64,000 nucleotides of DNA from the NCBI RefSeq assembly GCF_001298675.1, contig NZ_CYIG01000001.1, positions 62,001 to 126,000 of the forward strand, read 5' to 3'. The position numbers were made by a program, and so were the translations under genes. The stretch comes from Paenacidovorax caeni (lineage in GTDB: Bacteria > Pseudomonadota > Gammaproteobacteria > Burkholderiales > Burkholderiaceae_C). This document shows, piece by piece, positions 1 to 11,137 of the stretch. The number at the start of each line of letters is the position of its first letter. Position 1 is the stretch's first letter. Under the pieces are notes generated by a model. That model saw only the letters and a program-made list of their open reading frames with translations, ran no database searches and was not told where the DNA came from.

Positions 1-1669
1 CCATGCGCGGCAGCGGAATCACCACGTCTTCGTTGATCTTGAAGGCGTTGGTGTGGCGGCTGATGGCGGCGGTTTTCTTGCGGTCGGCCCAGAATTTCTT
101 GCGCGCTTCGGCGCTCACCGCCGTAAAGCCCTCACCCGAGCGCGAGTTGGCGATGCGCACCACCTCGGCGGCGGCACGCGCCACGGCGTCGGGGTCGTCG
201 CCCACAATGTCGCCCACCAGCAGCATCTTGGGCAGGCCACCGCGCTTGCTCTTGGTGGTGTAGCCCACGGCACGCAGGTAGCGGTCGTCCAGGTGTTCCA
301 GCCCGGCCAGCAGCACGCCCGAGCGCTTTTGCTCGGCAAACATGAAGTCTTTGATCTCGACGATGCTGGGCACCGCTTCCTTGGCAGAGCCAAAGAACTC
401 CAGGCACACAGTGCGCGTGTGCTCCGGCATGCGGTGCACGATCCAGCGCGCACTGGTAATCAAGCCGTCGGTGCCCTCTTTCTGCACGCCGGGCAGGCCC
501 GAGAGGAACTTGTCCGTCACGTCCTTGCCCAGGCCCTCCTTGCGGAAGGTTTTACCCGGAATGTCCAAGCGCTCCGTGCGCACCGGCGTCTTGCCGTCGG
601 CCTCGAAGTACTGCAGCTCAAAGCTGGCAACTTCGGCGTCGTGAATCTTGCCCAGGTTGTGGTTGATACGCGTGACTTCCAGCCACTGCGCATCAGGCGT
701 GACCATGCGCCAGCTCGCCAGGTTGTCCAGCGCCGTGCCCCACAGCACGGCTTTCTTGCCGCCCGCGTTCATGGCAATGTTGCCGCCAATGCAGCTGGCC
801 TCGGCGCTGGTCGGGTCCACCGCAAAGACAAAGCCTGCGCTCTCCGCCGCATCGGACACGCGCTGCGTGACCACGCCGGCCTCGGTCCACACCGTCGCCA
901 CCTCCTGCTCGACACCGGGCAGGCGGCGCATTTCCACGCCGCTCATGGCTTCGAGTTTTTCGGTGTTGATGACGGCGCTGCGCCACGTCAGCGGAATGGC
1001 CCCGCCCGTGTAGCCGGTACCGCCGCCACGCGGAATGATGGTCAGCTCCATCTCGATGCAGGCCTTGACGAGCTGCGCCATCTCGGCCTCGGTGTCGGGC
1101 GTGAGCACGACAAACGGGAACTCGACGCGCCAGTCGGTGGCGTCGGTCACGTGGCTGACGCGCGACAGGCCGTCAAACTTGATGTTGTCCTTGGCCGTGT
1201 GGCGCCCCAGTCGGCGCGCGACGCGCTTGCGCATTTCGCCCACCTCGGCCAGCGTGGCGTCGAATTCGGCGATGGCGCGGCGCGCGGCATCCACCAGCAG
1301 GCCGACGCGGCGGTCGCGCTCGGGGTCTTCCTGCGGCAGGCGGCGCTTCTCGATCTCGGCGATGCGGTGGCGCATGGCGTCCACCAGCAGCTTGCGCCGC
1401 GCGGGGGTGTGGATCAGGTCGTCCTGCAGGTACGGATTGCGCTGGACAGCCCAGATGTCGCCCAGCACTTCGTACAGCATGCGCGCCGAGCGGCCGGTGC
1501 GGCGCTCACGGCGCAACTGGTCGAGTACGTCCCAGGCCGAAGCACCCAGGAGGCGAATCACGATTTCCCGGTCGGAAAACGAGGTGTAGTTGTACGGAAT
1601 CTCGCGCAAGCGCACGGGCTCAGCGCCCTGTGCCTGCTGCAAGGCAGCCAGCTCTATCGGAACATTCAT
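1..1669 (-). CDS. DUF3683/FAD-linked oxidase, partial (C-terminus outside window)
   Basis: The reading frame starts at the ATG at 1669 and runs off the left edge without a stop, giving about 556 residues. The N-terminus ([19 protein letters not shown]) looks like the DUF3683 domain. A PCMH-type FAD-binding domain follows, with the glycine-rich stretch [15 protein letters not shown] and the later motif [10 protein letters not shown], as in D-lactate/glycolate oxidase-type flavoproteins. In related betaproteobacteria such proteins are about 1,300 residues long and end in a 4Fe-4S ferredoxin domain, so roughly half is probably missing here. The substrate is not evident; a 2-hydroxyacid dehydrogenase is the family-level guess. 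It lies 99 bp downstream of serA on the same strand and may be co-transcribed with it. Confidence 0.85.
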   Translation of the reverse strand, partial: MNVPIELAALQQAQGAEPVRLREIPYNYTSFSDREIVIRLLGASAWDVLDQLRRERRTGRSARMLYEVLGDIWAVQRNPYLQDDLIHTPARRKLLVDAMRHRIAEIEKRRLPQEDPERDRRVGLLVDAARRAIAEFDATLAEVGEMRKRVARRLGRHTAKDNIKFDGLSRVSHVTDATDWRVEFPFVVLTPDTEAEMAQLVKACIEMELTIIPRGGGTGYTGGAIPLTWRSAVINTEKLEAMSGVEMRRLPGVEQEVATVWTEAGVVTQRVSDAAESAGFVFAVDPTSAEASCIGGNIAMNAGGKKAVLWGTALDNLASWRMVTPDAQWLEVTRINHNLGKIHDAEVASFELQYFEADGKTPVRTERLDIPGKTFRKEGLGKDVTDKFLSGLPGVQKEGTDGLITSARWIVHRMPEHTRTVCLEFFGSAKEAVPSIVEIKDFMFAEQKRSGVLLAGLEHLDDRYLRAVGYTTKSKRGGLPKMLLVGDIVGDDPDAVARAAAEVVRIANSRSGEGFTAVSAEARKKFWADRKKTAAISRHTNAFKINEDVVIPLPRM

Positions 1670-1768
1670 GGGGTCAACCTGGGATGGACGCGCGACGCGC
1701 CCTCGTGCCTCGGGGGTGCGATTTTAAGGGCGCGGCCTGCTACGCCGCTGGCGCATAGGGCCACACGT

Positions 1769-3001
1769 CTAGAACAGCACGCGGCAGCGGATGGTGCCTG
1801 CCACCTGCGAGAGTTTTTCCAGCGCCAGTTCGGAGGACTGCGCATCCAGGTCGATGACCACGTAGCCCAGTTTGTCGTCGGTCTGCAGGTACTGGCCGGC
1901 AATGTTGACGTGCAGTGCCGCGAACACCTGGTTGATGGCCGAGAGCACGCCCGGCTGGTTGTGGTGCACGTGCAGGATGCGGTGCTTGCCCGGGTGCGCG
2001 GGCAGCGCCACCTCGGGGAAGTTGACCGAGGTGATGCTGGTGCCGTTGTCGCTGTACTTGACCAGTTTTTCCGCCACCTCCAGGCCAATGTTGGCCTGCG
2101 CCTCCTGCGTGGAGCCACCGATGTGCGGCGTCAGGATCACGTTGTCCAGCCCGCGCAGCGGCGAGGTGAATTCGTCCTTGTTGCTCTTGGGCTCGACCGG
2201 GAACACGTCCACCGCCGCACCCGCCAGGTGGCCTTCGCGCAGCGCCTGGGCCAGCGCGTCGATCTCGACCACGGTGCCGCGCGAGGCATTGATGAGGATG
2301 GCACCGGGCTTCATGGCGGCGATTTCGGCGGCGCCAATCATCCACTGCGTGGAAGGCACCTCGGGCACGTGCAGGCTCACGATGTCGCTTTGCGCCAGCA
2401 GCGCGTGCAGCCCAGCCGCCTGGCGCGCGTTGCCCAGCGGCAGCTTGCCCACCACGTCATGAAACACAACCTGCATGCCCAGCGCTTCAGCCAGCACCGA
2501 CAACTGCGAGCCAATCGCGCCATAGCCGATGATGCCCAGCGTTTTGCCCCGGGCTTCGTAGGCGTTGTCGGCGCTCTTGAGCCAGCCGCCGCGGTGCGCC
2601 GCCGCGTTGCGCGCGGGCACGCCGCGCAGCAGCAGGATGGCCTCGGCCAACACCAGTTCGGCCACCGAGCGGGTGTTGGAGTACGGCGCATTGAACACTG
2701 CGATGCCGCGCTCGCGCGCGGCCTGCAGGTCCACCTGGTTGGTGCCGATGCAAAAGCACCCAATGGCCACCAGCTTGTGCGCATGCGCCAGCACCTCGGC
2801 CGTTAGCTGGGTACGCGAGCGCACGCCGATAAAGTGCGCATCGGCGATCTTGCGCTGCAGCGCCTCGCCCTCCAGTGCGCCAGGCAAGGCCTCGATCTGG
2901 GAATAACCTGCCGCACGCAGCACCTCCTGGGCACTGGGGTGGATGCCTTCGAGCAGCAGGAAACGGATCTTGCTCTTGTCCAGGGATGTCTTGTGCAACA
3001 T
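1769..3001 (-). CDS. serA: D-3-phosphoglycerate dehydrogenase SerA
   Basis: A 410-residue protein, the length of the Escherichia coli enzyme. It oxidises 3-phosphoglycerate to 3-phosphohydroxypyruvate, the first step of serine synthesis, in the cytoplasm. Visible features are the D-isomer 2-hydroxyacid dehydrogenase Rossmann fold (GKTLGIIGYGAIGSQL), the catalytic segment ending LTPHIGGST, and a C-terminal ACT domain that normally mediates serine feedback inhibition (HHNQPGVLSAINQVF). The frame extends upstream, but MLHKTSLDKSKIRF at 3001 begins the conserved part and matches the family length. It is divergent from ugpB across a 245-bp intergenic region. Confidence 0.95.
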   Translation of the reverse strand: MLHKTSLDKSKIRFLLLEGIHPSAQEVLRAAGYSQIEALPGALEGEALQRKIADAHFIGVRSRTQLTAEVLAHAHKLVAIGCFCIGTNQVDLQAARERGIAVFNAPYSNTRSVAELVLAEAILLLRGVPARNAAAHRGGWLKSADNAYEARGKTLGIIGYGAIGSQLSVLAEALGMQVVFHDVVGKLPLGNARQAAGLHALLAQSDIVSLHVPEVPSTQWMIGAAEIAAMKPGAILINASRGTVVEIDALAQALREGHLAGAAVDVFPVEPKSNKDEFTSPLRGLDNVILTPHIGGSTQEAQANIGLEVAEKLVKYSDNGTSITSVNFPEVALPAHPGKHRILHVHHNQPGVLSAINQVFAALHVNIAGQYLQTDDKLGYVVIDLDAQSSELALEKLSQVAGTIRCRVLF

Positions 3002-3246
3002 GGGAGGGCCTTTGGCGGAAAGTGACGGGAAACAAGCATGCTGCATCGCACAAAACCTTAGCGAATGCACCGCTATTGGGCAGACGCCCTGCCATTCGTC
3101 ACAATGCGCCCCTGACGACAGGCTGACGACGGGTTTCCCCCGGTTGTGACACGGGCGCGGCTTGTGCGACAACGACACCGTTCTGTCACCAACGCCCCCT
3201 ACCCTGGGCCGTTTGGTAGCCCTTGCCATCCCAACAGGAGTCTTTC

Positions 3247-4563
3247 ATGCAATTCAAACAACTGGCCATGGCCGCGGCCATCGCCGCCACTGCGGCTGCG
3301 ACGCACGCGCAAACTGAAATTCAGTGGTGGCACTCCATGACCGCCGTGAACAACGAGTGGGTCAACGACCTGGCCAAGCAGTTCAACGAAAGCCAGAAGG
3401 ACTACAAGGTGGTGCCCACATTCAAGGGCTCCTACCCCGAGAGCATGACGGCGGCCATCGCCTCGTTCCGCGCCGGCAACTCGCCACACATCCTGCAGGT
3501 GTTTGAAGTGGGCACCGCCACCATGATGGCCAGCAAAGGCGCCACCGTGCCCGTGGGCAAGGTGATGCAGGACGCGGGTCTGGCGTTCGACCCCAGCGCC
3601 TACATTCCGGCCGTGGCGGGGTACTACACGGCCCCCAACGGCCAGATGCTGAGCTTTCCGTTCAACAGCTCCACCACCATCTTTTATTACAACAAAGACG
3701 CTTTCAAAAAGGCCGGCCTGAACCCCGACAAGGCCCCGGCCACCTGGCCCGAGGTGTTTGAAGCTGCCAAGAAGCTCAAGGCCAGCGGCCATAGCTGCCC
3801 GATGACGCTGGCTTGGCAAGGCTGGACGCAGCTCGAATCGTTCTCGGCCTGGCACAACGTGGAATTTGCCACGCACCAGAACGGCCTGGCCAAGGACGGC
3901 TATGCCGCACGCCTGAAGATCAACTCGCCGCTGCACGTGCGCCACATCAACAACCTGGCCCAGGCCGCCAAGGCGGGCGAGTTTGTCTACAAGGGCCGCA
4001 ACTCCGACGCCCAGGGTTCATTCACCTCGGGTGAGTGCGCCATGATCCAGACCTCGTCGGGCTACTACGGCGATGTGGCCAAGAACGCCAAGTTCGCCTA
4101 CGGCTTGGCCCCCCTGCCCTACTACCCTGACGTCAAGGGCGCACCGCAGAACACCGTGATCGGCGGTGCTTCGCTGTGGGTGATGGCCGGCAAGAAGCCC
4201 GAGGAATACAAGGGCGTGGCCAAGTTCTTCGACTTCCTGTCGCAGACCAAGGTGCAGGCCGCCAGCCACCAGCGCACGGGCTACCTGCCGATCACCATGG
4301 GCGCCTATGAGCTGACCGACAAATCCGGCTTCTACCAGCAGCGCCCTGGCACCGATGTCGCCGTGACGCAGATGATCCGCAAGGTCACCGACAAGTCGCG
4401 CGGCATCCGCCTGGGCAACTACCTGCAGATCCGCACCATCGAGGACGAGGAGCTGGAACTGGTCTGGGCCGGCAAGAAAACCGCCCAGGAAGCGCTGGAT
4501 ACCATCGTCAAGCGCGGCAATGAGCTGCTCGCGCGCTTCGAGCAGGCCAACAAGGGCAAGTAA
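3247..4563 (+). CDS. ugpB: sn-glycerol-3-phosphate ABC transporter substrate-binding protein UgpB
   Basis: A 438-residue periplasmic binding protein for sn-glycerol-3-phosphate and glycerophosphodiesters. The start at 3247 has an AGGAG ribosome site 7-11 bp upstream and opens a clear Sec signal peptide (MQFKQLAMAAAIAATAAATH, cleavage near AQT). The mature part has the family-1 solute-binding fold, with IQWWHSM near the start and FYYNKDAFKKAGL in the middle. It is the first gene of ugpB-A-E-C-Q. A stem-loop directly after it probably raises its expression over the permease genes, as is common for binding proteins. Specificity is inferred mainly from the operon ending in a UgpQ-type phosphodiesterase. 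Confidence 0.93.
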   Translation: MQFKQLAMAAAIAATAAATHAQTEIQWWHSMTAVNNEWVNDLAKQFNESQKDYKVVPTFKGSYPESMTAAIASFRAGNSPHILQVFEVGTATMMASKGATVPVGKVMQDAGLAFDPSAYIPAVAGYYTAPNGQMLSFPFNSSTTIFYYNKDAFKKAGLNPDKAPATWPEVFEAAKKLKASGHSCPMTLAWQGWTQLESFSAWHNVEFATHQNGLAKDGYAARLKINSPLHVRHINNLAQAAKAGEFVYKGRNSDAQGSFTSGECAMIQTSSGYYGDVAKNAKFAYGLAPLPYYPDVKGAPQNTVIGGASLWVMAGKKPEEYKGVAKFFDFLSQTKVQAASHQRTGYLPITMGAYELTDKSGFYQQRPGTDVAVTQMIRKVTDKSRGIRLGNYLQIRTIEDEELELVWAGKKTAQEALDTIVKRGNELLARFEQANKGK

Positions 4564-4579
4564 GCGGCCTTCCGCATCG

Positions 4580-4611
4580 GCCTCCGCCGCCCACGGGCGC
4601 GGAGGCTTTTT
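4580..4611 (+). terminator. intercistronic stem-loop between ugpB and ugpA
   Basis: An 8-bp GC-rich stem (arms 4580-4587 and 4599-4606) is followed by five T residues. It is a rho-independent terminator or attenuator inside the operon. It would keep ugpB transcripts more abundant than the downstream permease and ATPase genes. Confidence 0.7.
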
Positions 4612-4632
4612 GCCGTTTCTGGAACGACCTTC

Positions 4633-5514
4633 ATGGAAAAACGCGTACTTTTCCGTTCGCGCTGGCTGCCCTGGGTGCTGCTGCTGCCCCAGTTGGCCAT
4701 CGTGGGCGTGTTCTTTTTCTGGCCCGCCAGCCAGGCCATCCTGCAATCGGTGCAGATGGAGGATGCCTTTGGTATGAGCCGCGAATTCGTCGGGCTGGAG
4801 AACTTCGAGCGCCTGTGGAACGACAGCTCGTACCTGGCCTCGTTCCAGGTCACTGCCCTGTTCTCGGTGCTGGTGGCCGGCATCGGCATCGTGCTGGCGC
4901 TGGTGCTGGCGGTGTTTGCCGACCGCATCACGCGCGGCGCGCTGGTCTACCGCACGCTGCTCATCATGCCCTACGCCGTGGCGCCGGTCATTGCGGGGGT
5001 GCTGTGGATGTTCATCTTCTCGCCCTCCATCGGTGTGCTGGCCTACGGTCTGGAGAAGATGGGCTACACCTGGAACCACCTGATGAACGACAACCAGGCC
5101 ATGGCGCTGGTCGTCATCGCCTCGGTGTGGAAGCAGATCTCGTACAACTTCCTGTTCTTCCTGGCGGGCCTGCAGTCCATCCCCAAGTCGCTGATCGAAG
5201 CGGCCGCCATCGACGGTGCGGGCCCCTGGCGGCGCTTTTGGAGCATCCAGCTGCCGCTGCTGTCGCCCACCACCTTCTTCCTGCTGGTGATCAACATCGT
5301 CTACGCTTTTTTTGACACCTTCGGCATCATCGATGCCACCACGCACGGCGGGCCCGGGCAATCCACGTCCATCCTGGTCTACAAGGTGTACCTGGACGGC
5401 TTCAAGGCGCTCGACCTCGGCGGCTCGGCGGCGCAGTCGGTGGTGCTGATGGTGATGGTCATCGCCCTGACGGTGGTGCAGTTCCGCTACGTGGAAAAGA
5501 AAGTGCAGTACTGA
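4633..5514 (+). CDS. ugpA: glycerol-3-phosphate ABC transporter permease UgpA
   Basis: A 293-residue inner-membrane permease with about six predicted membrane helices; the first follows [20 protein letters not shown]. The cytoplasmic EAA loop that contacts the ATPase is visible as [17 protein letters not shown]. With UgpE it forms the heterodimeric channel of the UgpABCE importer. It starts 69 bp after ugpB, beyond the stem-loop, and ends 2 bp before ugpE. Confidence 0.93.
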   Translation: MEKRVLFRSRWLPWVLLLPQLAIVGVFFFWPASQAILQSVQMEDAFGMSREFVGLENFERLWNDSSYLASFQVTALFSVLVAGIGIVLALVLAVFADRITRGALVYRTLLIMPYAVAPVIAGVLWMFIFSPSIGVLAYGLEKMGYTWNHLMNDNQAMALVVIASVWKQISYNFLFFLAGLQSIPKSLIEAAAIDGAGPWRRFWSIQLPLLSPTTFFLLVINIVYAFFDTFGIIDATTHGGPGQSTSILVYKVYLDGFKALDLGGSAAQSVVLMVMVIALTVVQFRYVEKKVQY

Positions 5515-5516
5515 CC

Positions 5517-6368
5517 ATGATCGACCGCAGCCCTTGGCTCAACTTCCTGTCGCACGCCGTGATGGTGCTGGGCGTGGCCGTGGTGGCCTTCCCCCTGTAC
5601 CTGGCGTTCGTCGCCTCCACCCACACCCCCGACACCATCGTCCAGACCCCCATGCCGCTGCTGCCCGGCGGCCACATGTGGGAGAGCTACAAGGCCGCGC
5701 TGTTTGGCGCGGGCAAGCTGGGCTCCAACACCACCGCGGCCCACATGATGTGGGTGAGCTTTGTGGTGGCCATGGTCATCACCGTGGGCAAGATCGCCAT
5801 CTCTTTGCTGTCGGCCTTTGCCATCGTGTACTTCCGCTTTCCGCTGAAGATGCTGTGCTTCTGGGCCATCTTCCTCACGCTGATGCTGCCGGTGGAAGTG
5901 CGCATCCTGCCCACCTACAAGGTGGTGGCCGACCTGGGCCTGCTCAACAGCTACGCCGGCCTGACGCTGCCGCTCATCGCCTCGGCCACGGCCACCTTCT
6001 TGTTCCGCCAGTTCTTCCTGACGGTGCCCGACGAACTGGTCGAGGCGGCGCGCATCGACGGCGCGGGGCCCATGCGCTTCTTTCTCGACATCCTGGTGCC
6101 GCTGTCGCGCACTTCGATCGCCGCGCTGTTCGTGATCCAGTTCATCTACGGCTGGAACCAGTACCTGTGGCCGCTGCTCATGACCACCACCGAAGACATG
6201 TACCCCATCGTCATCGGCATCAAGAGCATGGTGGCCACGGGCGGCGAGGCTGCCATCGACTGGAACGTCGCCATGGCCACCGCCATCCTGGCCATGCTGC
6301 CGCCCACCGCCGTGGTGGTGCTGATGCAAAAGTGGTTCGTCAAGGGCCTGGTCGACACCGAGAAGTAA
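5517..6368 (+). CDS. ugpE: glycerol-3-phosphate ABC transporter permease UgpE
   Basis: A 283-residue inner-membrane permease, the partner of UgpA. It has hydrophobic helices throughout and the EAA loop [17 protein letters not shown], which docks on UgpC. Its ATG follows the ugpA stop by 2 bp, so the two are translationally coupled. The end [12 protein letters not shown] is typical of MalG/UgpE-type permeases. A family repeat lies in the 63-bp gap before ugpC. Confidence 0.93.
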   Translation: MIDRSPWLNFLSHAVMVLGVAVVAFPLYLAFVASTHTPDTIVQTPMPLLPGGHMWESYKAALFGAGKLGSNTTAAHMMWVSFVVAMVITVGKIAISLLSAFAIVYFRFPLKMLCFWAIFLTLMLPVEVRILPTYKVVADLGLLNSYAGLTLPLIASATATFLFRQFFLTVPDELVEAARIDGAGPMRFFLDILVPLSRTSIAALFVIQFIYGWNQYLWPLLMTTTEDMYPIVIGIKSMVATGGEAAIDWNVAMATAILAMLPPTAVVVLMQKWFVKGLVDTEK

Positions 6369-6378
6369 GCATAAAAAC

Positions 6379-6420
6379 TGGCTCTAGCCCTTACCCAACA
6401 AGCGCTAGCAGCTATCAAAC
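6379..6420 (+). repeat. dispersed imperfect palindrome, copy 1 (ugpE-ugpC gap)
   Basis: The core reads CTAGCCCTTAC..., then AAGCGCTAGCAGCTATCAAA. The same pattern (GCGCTT-like arm, short spacer, AAGCGC arm, then AGCTATCAAA) recurs at 8341, 9930, 11091 and 18332. All five copies lie in the core part of the window. Confidence 0.7.
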
Positions 6421-6431
6421 TGAGTGCAATC

Positions 6432-7450
<1,019 letters not shown>

Positions 7451-7454
<4 letters not shown>

Positions 7455-8206
7455 GCACCCCGCTCCCCTCCTGGCCCTATCCCCGCTGGATCGCCCACCG
7501 CGGCGCCGGCAAGCTCGCCCCCGAGAACACCCTGGCCGCCTTCCGCCTGGGCGCGCGGCACGGCTGGCGCATGTTCGAGTGCGACGCCAAGCTCAGCAGC
7601 GACGGCGTACCCTTTCTGCTGCACGACGCCACGCTGGAGCGCACCACCAACGGCCAAGGCACCGCCGGCGACCTGCCCTGGGGCGCGCTGGCCCGGCTCG
7701 ACGCGGGCGCCTGGCATTCGCGCGCCTACGCAGGCGAAGCCCTACCCACGCTGGAGAACGTGGTGCGCTGGTGCCTCGCCAACGGCCTGGACCTGAACGT
7801 CGAGATCAAGCCCACCCCGGGCACCGAAGACGCCACGGGCCGCGCCGTGGCCTCGCTGCTGGCGCGGCTGTGGCCCGCCGGCCGCACGGCGCCACTGCTG
7901 ACCTCATTCCAGCCCGCGGCACTGGAAGGCGCGCGCGCCGCCGCGCCAGCGCTGCCCCGCGGCCTGCTGGCCGACCGGCTGGCGCCTGGCGGCGACGATG
8001 TGCAGACCGCCCTGGCCCTGGGCTGCCAGGCCCTGGTGCTGAACCACGCGCTGTGGGACGCCGCGCTGGTCGCCCATGTGCACGGCGCTGGCCTGCGCTG
8101 CCTGAGCTACACGGTGAACGACGAGGCGGCGGCGCAGCGCCTGATCGGCCTGGGCACCGACGGCATCATCACCGACCGGGTGGATTTCTTCTGCCCGGCG
8201 GGCTGA
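7451..8206 (+). CDS. ugpQ: glycerophosphodiester phosphodiesterase UgpQ
   Basis: A 251-residue cytoplasmic enzyme that hydrolyses imported glycerophosphodiesters to glycerol-3-phosphate and an alcohol. GDPD motifs are visible: the N-terminal AHRGAGKLAPENTLAAF with the catalytic His and Glu, the metal-binding ECDAKLS, and LLHDATLERTTNG with the second catalytic His. The end (YTVNDEAAAQRLIGLGTDGI..TDR) is the usual TIM-barrel closure. Its start overlaps the end of ugpC, which makes it the last gene of the ugp operon. Confidence 0.93.
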
Positions 8207-8212
8207 ACGCCT

Positions 8213-8488
8213 TCAGCGCCAGCCGCGCAGCAGCAGCCACTGGCTGCTCGCGCACGCCAGCACCAGTGCGGCATAGGTGAGCATCCGGCCGTCGCGCCCC
8301 AGCCACCACAGACCCGCCAGCAGCACGGCACAACCCACTACGCTATTGATAGCTGCTTGCGCGTACCAGGTAAGGCTTGAGGCCCCTTTGGGCCCCACAA
8401 AACGCCCGCCCAACGCCAGCAGCAGCGCCAGGAACAGCGCAGGCGCGGCAAAGTTGAACAGGTGGCCAAGAAGGGCGAAGAAGTCCAC
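8213..8488 (-). CDS. small conserved membrane protein, function unknown
   Basis: The frame encodes three or four hydrophobic helices (FFALLGHLFNFAAPALFLAL, SVVGCAVLLAGLWWLG, LTYAALVLACASSQWLLL). The open frame extends to 8596, but that would overlap the start of hemA on the other strand. I therefore chose the GTG at 8488 (VDFFALLGHLFNF), giving 91 residues; TTG at 8506 or ATG at 8572 are alternatives. It is convergent with ugpQ. A copy of the dispersed palindrome lies inside the coding sequence and supplies about 13 codons (YAQAAINS region). I do not recognise a named family. Confidence 0.6.
   Translation of the reverse strand: MDFFALLGHLFNFAAPALFLALLLALGGRFVGPKGASSLTWYAQAAINSVVGCAVLLAGLWWLGRDGRMLTYAALVLACASSQWLLLRGWR
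8341..8384 (-). repeat. dispersed imperfect palindrome, copy 2, inside a coding sequence
   Basis: On the minus strand it reads CAAGCCTTACC..., then CGCGCAAGCAGCTATCAATA, matching the other copies. Unlike them it lies within an open frame, that of the small membrane protein at 8213-8488. Confidence 0.6.
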
Positions 8489-8557
8489 GAGCGTGACGTA
8501 AATCAAGACATATGCAGTACCTATTTCCCAAGGTACCGCAAGGGCAGCGGCGAATTT

Positions 8558-8563
8558 TATAAT
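8558..8563 (+). promoter_or_regulatory. consensus -10 box immediately upstream of hemA
   Basis: A perfect TATAAT ends 7 bp before the hemA ATG at 8571. No good -35 hexamer is seen at 17 bp spacing. If it is used, transcription would start at or within a few bases of the ATG, giving a leaderless or nearly leaderless mRNA. Confidence 0.4.
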
Positions 8564-8570
8564 CCGCCCC

Positions 8571-9890
8571 ATGGCAGTCTGGGCCCTCGGCATCAACCAT
8601 ACGACCGCGCCGCTTGATCTGCGCGGCCGTTTTGCGTTCGCGCTGGATCAGATAGCGCCCACGCTGCAGGGCTTGCGCCAGGCCCTGACCGAAGGCACGC
8701 GCCACCCGGCGGTCGAGACCGCCATCATTTCCACCTGCAACCGCACCGAGATTTACTGCGCTGCCACGCAGCCCGCGCTGGACCACACCCTGGACTGGCT
8801 GGCGCACACGGGCGGCGTGAATGCGTCGGTGTTGCGCTCCCATTCCTACACCCTGCAAGACGGCTTGGCCGCGCGCCACGCCTTCCGCGTGGCCAGCGGG
8901 CTCGACTCCATGGTGCTGGGCGAAGCGCAGATCCTCGGCCAGATGAAGAACGCCGTGCGCGCCGCCGAAGGCGCGGGCGCACTCGGGACCACGCTGAACC
9001 AGCTGTTCCAGCGCAGCTTCGCCGTGGCCAAGGAGGTGCGCACCAGCACCGACATCGGCGCGCACAGCATCAGCATGGCCGCTGCCGCCGTGCGCCTGGC
9101 GGGCCAGCTGTTTGAAGACCTGGGCGAGATCCGCGTACTCTTCGTCGGCGCGGGCGAGATGATTGAGCTGTGCGCCACGCACTTCGCGGCCAAGACGCCC
9201 AAGCACATCGCCATTGCCAACCGCACGCTGGAGCGCGGCGAGAAACTGGCCACGCGCTTCGGCGGCGAGGCCATGCGCATGGCCGACCTGCCCGAGCGCC
9301 TGCACGAATTCGACGCCGTGGTGAGCTGCACCGCCAGCAGCCTGCCCATCATCGGCCTGGGCGCCGTGGAGCGTGCGCTGAAGAAACGCCGCCACCGCCC
9401 CATCTTCATGGTCGACCTGGCCGTGCCGCGCGACATCGAACCCGAAGTGCAGCAGCTTGAGGACGTGTACCTGTACACCGTGGACGACCTGGCCAGCGTG
9501 GTGCAGAAAGCGCACGCCAACCGCCAGGCCGCCGTGGCTCAGGCCGAGGCCATCATTGACGCTGGCGTGCAGAGCTTTCTGCACTGGGTCGAGTTGCGCA
9601 GCCCGGCCCACGGCGACGCCAGTGGCACGGGCGGCGTGGTGCCGCTGATCCAGCAGCTCAACGCCCAGACCGACGAATGGCGCGCACTCGAAATCGCACG
9701 CGCAAAAAAGCGCCTGGCCAAGGGCGAGGACATCGACAGCGTGCTCGAAGCCCTTTCGCGCGGCCTCACGCAGAAGATGCTGCATGGCACCATGGCCGAA
9801 CTGCGCGCGGGCGACGCGCAGACGCGCACCCAGACGGCGCAAACCGTCTCGCGCCTGTTCTTGCGCTCGCAAAGCAAGAGCAGCCTGTAG
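8571..9890 (+). CDS. hemA: glutamyl-tRNA reductase HemA
   Basis: A 439-residue enzyme that reduces glutamyl-tRNA(Glu) to glutamate-1-semialdehyde, the first committed step of tetrapyrrole synthesis by the C5 pathway. The catalytic cysteine is C56 in STCNRTEIY. The substrate-site segment [15 protein letters not shown], the NADPH-binding fold ([17 protein letters not shown]) and the C-terminal dimerisation helices ([13 protein letters not shown]) are all present. The length fits the family. The gene order hemA-prfA-prmC is widespread in proteobacteria. Confidence 0.96.
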   Translation: MAVWALGINHTTAPLDLRGRFAFALDQIAPTLQGLRQALTEGTRHPAVETAIISTCNRTEIYCAATQPALDHTLDWLAHTGGVNASVLRSHSYTLQDGLAARHAFRVASGLDSMVLGEAQILGQMKNAVRAAEGAGALGTTLNQLFQRSFAVAKEVRTSTDIGAHSISMAAAAVRLAGQLFEDLGEIRVLFVGAGEMIELCATHFAAKTPKHIAIANRTLERGEKLATRFGGEAMRMADLPERLHEFDAVVSCTASSLPIIGLGAVERALKKRRHRPIFMVDLAVPRDIEPEVQQLEDVYLYTVDDLASVVQKAHANRQAAVAQAEAIIDAGVQSFLHWVELRSPAHGDASGTGGVVPLIQQLNAQTDEWRALEIARAKKRLAKGEDIDSVLEALSRGLTQKMLHGTMAELRAGDAQTRTQTAQTVSRLFLRSQSKSSL

Positions 9891-9929
9891 CGGCGCTGCA
9901 CGCGCCCGCCTTTCGCTTTTCCAAGCGTT

Positions 9930-9975
9930 TTATGCCCCTGGCGCTTGCCTGGCAAGCGCCACCAGCTACCAAAGT
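9930..9975 (+). repeat. dispersed imperfect palindrome, copy 3 (hemA-prfA gap)
   Basis: The core at 9940-9960 is a 21-bp palindrome perfect except for its central base (GGCGCTTGCC, centre, GGCAAGCGCC). It is followed by ACCAGCTACCAAA, equivalent to the AGCTATCAAA tail of the other copies. Confidence 0.7.
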
Positions 9976-9999
9976 GGTAGCAAAACCCCTCCAAACCCG

Positions 10000-11082
10000 A
10001 TGAAACCCTTTCTCCGCAGCCAGTTGGAACGCTACGCGCAGCGCCTCGAAGAGCTGGACTTCCTGCTCTCGCGCGAAGACATCATGGCCGACATGGCGCA
10101 GTACCGCACCATCTCGCGCGAACATGCCGACGTGACTGCCGTGGCCGGGCGCTACGCGCGCTACCGCCAGCGCGAGGCCGACCTCGTGGGCGCGCGCGAC
10201 ATGCTGGACGACCCCGACATGGCCGAAATGGCGCAGGAGGAAATCGCCGCTGCCGAGGCCGAGCTGCTGCAACTGGAAGACGAGCTGCAGCGCCTGCTGT
10301 TGCCGAAAGACCCCGACGACGCGCGCAACGCCTTCGTTGAAATCCGCGCTGGCACGGGCGGCGACGAATCCGCCCTGTTCGCCGGGGACCTGGCGCGCAT
10401 GTACACACGCTACGCCGCCACGCAGGGCTGGAAAGTGGAGGTCATGAGCGCCAACGAGAGCGAGATCGGCGGCTACAAGGAAGTGGTACTGCGCGTGGAA
10501 GGCGACCACGTGTACGGCGCGCTGCGCTTCGAGTCCGGCGGCCACCGCGTGCAGCGCGTGCCCGCTACTGAGACACAGGGCCGCATCCACACCAGCGCCT
10601 GCACCGTGGCCGTGATGCCCGAGCCCGACGAGCAGCAGGCCATCACGCTCAACCCCGCCGACCTGCGCATCGACACCTTCCGCGCCAGCGGCGCGGGCGG
10701 CCAGCACATCAACAAGACCGACTCCGCCGTGCGCGTGGTGCACATTCCCACCGGCATCGTCGCTGAATGTCAGGACGGGCGCAGCCAGCACAGCAACAAG
10801 GCCAAAGCGCTGCAGGTGCTGCAGGCGCGCATTCAAGAAAAAGAGCGCAGCGAACGTGCTGCCAAGGAAGCCGCGCTGCGCAAGGGCCTCATCGGCTCGG
10901 GCGACCGCAGCGACCGCATCCGCACCTACAACTTTCCGCAGGGGCGGCTGACCGACCACCGCATCAACCTCACGCTGTACAAGCTGCTGGCCATCATGGA
11001 AGGTGATCTGGGCGAAGTACTGCAGGCCCTGCAGCATGCGCGCGAAGCCGAGCTGTTGGCCGAGCTGGAAACCTCGATTTAA
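10000..11082 (+). CDS. prfA: peptide chain release factor 1
   Basis: A 360-residue class I release factor that recognises UAA and UAG stop codons. The tripeptide anticodon PAT ([10 protein letters not shown]) is at about residues 188-190. The catalytic GGQ is in [16 protein letters not shown] near residues 232-236. The frame is open upstream to 9784, but [16 protein letters not shown] at 10000 is the family start. The product is normally methylated at the GGQ glutamine by PrmC, the next gene. Confidence 0.97.
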   Translation: MKPFLRSQLERYAQRLEELDFLLSREDIMADMAQYRTISREHADVTAVAGRYARYRQREADLVGARDMLDDPDMAEMAQEEIAAAEAELLQLEDELQRLLLPKDPDDARNAFVEIRAGTGGDESALFAGDLARMYTRYAATQGWKVEVMSANESEIGGYKEVVLRVEGDHVYGALRFESGGHRVQRVPATETQGRIHTSACTVAVMPEPDEQQAITLNPADLRIDTFRASGAGGQHINKTDSAVRVVHIPTGIVAECQDGRSQHSNKAKALQVLQARIQEKERSERAAKEAALRKGLIGSGDRSDRIRTYNFPQGRLTDHRINLTLYKLLAIMEGDLGEVLQALQHAREAELLAELETSI

Positions 11083-11090
11083 AGGAAAAA

Positions 11091-11130
11091 GGCCTCCAGC
11101 CCTTGCCAGTCAAGCGCCAGAAGCTCTCAA
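11091..11130 (+). repeat. dispersed imperfect palindrome, copy 4 (prfA-prmC gap)
   Basis: It reads CCTCCAGCCCTTGCCAG, then TCAAGCGCCAGAAGCTCTCAA. It matches the other copies in the CCTT/AAGCGC arms and the AGCT-TCAAA tail and fills nearly the whole gap. Confidence 0.65.
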
Positions 11131-11137
11131 AACCATA

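Noticed and set aside
53-2806. 917-residue open frame on the plus strand
   Set aside because: It is the antisense shadow of serA and the FAD oxidase gene. The residue content is His/Arg/Ala-rich without pattern, and both minus-strand genes are clearly conserved.
3172-3189. Possible Pho box upstream of ugpB (CTGTCAC at 3183)
   Set aside because: Only one half-site is good. The half-site expected 11 bp upstream matches at few positions, so phosphate control cannot be claimed from sequence.
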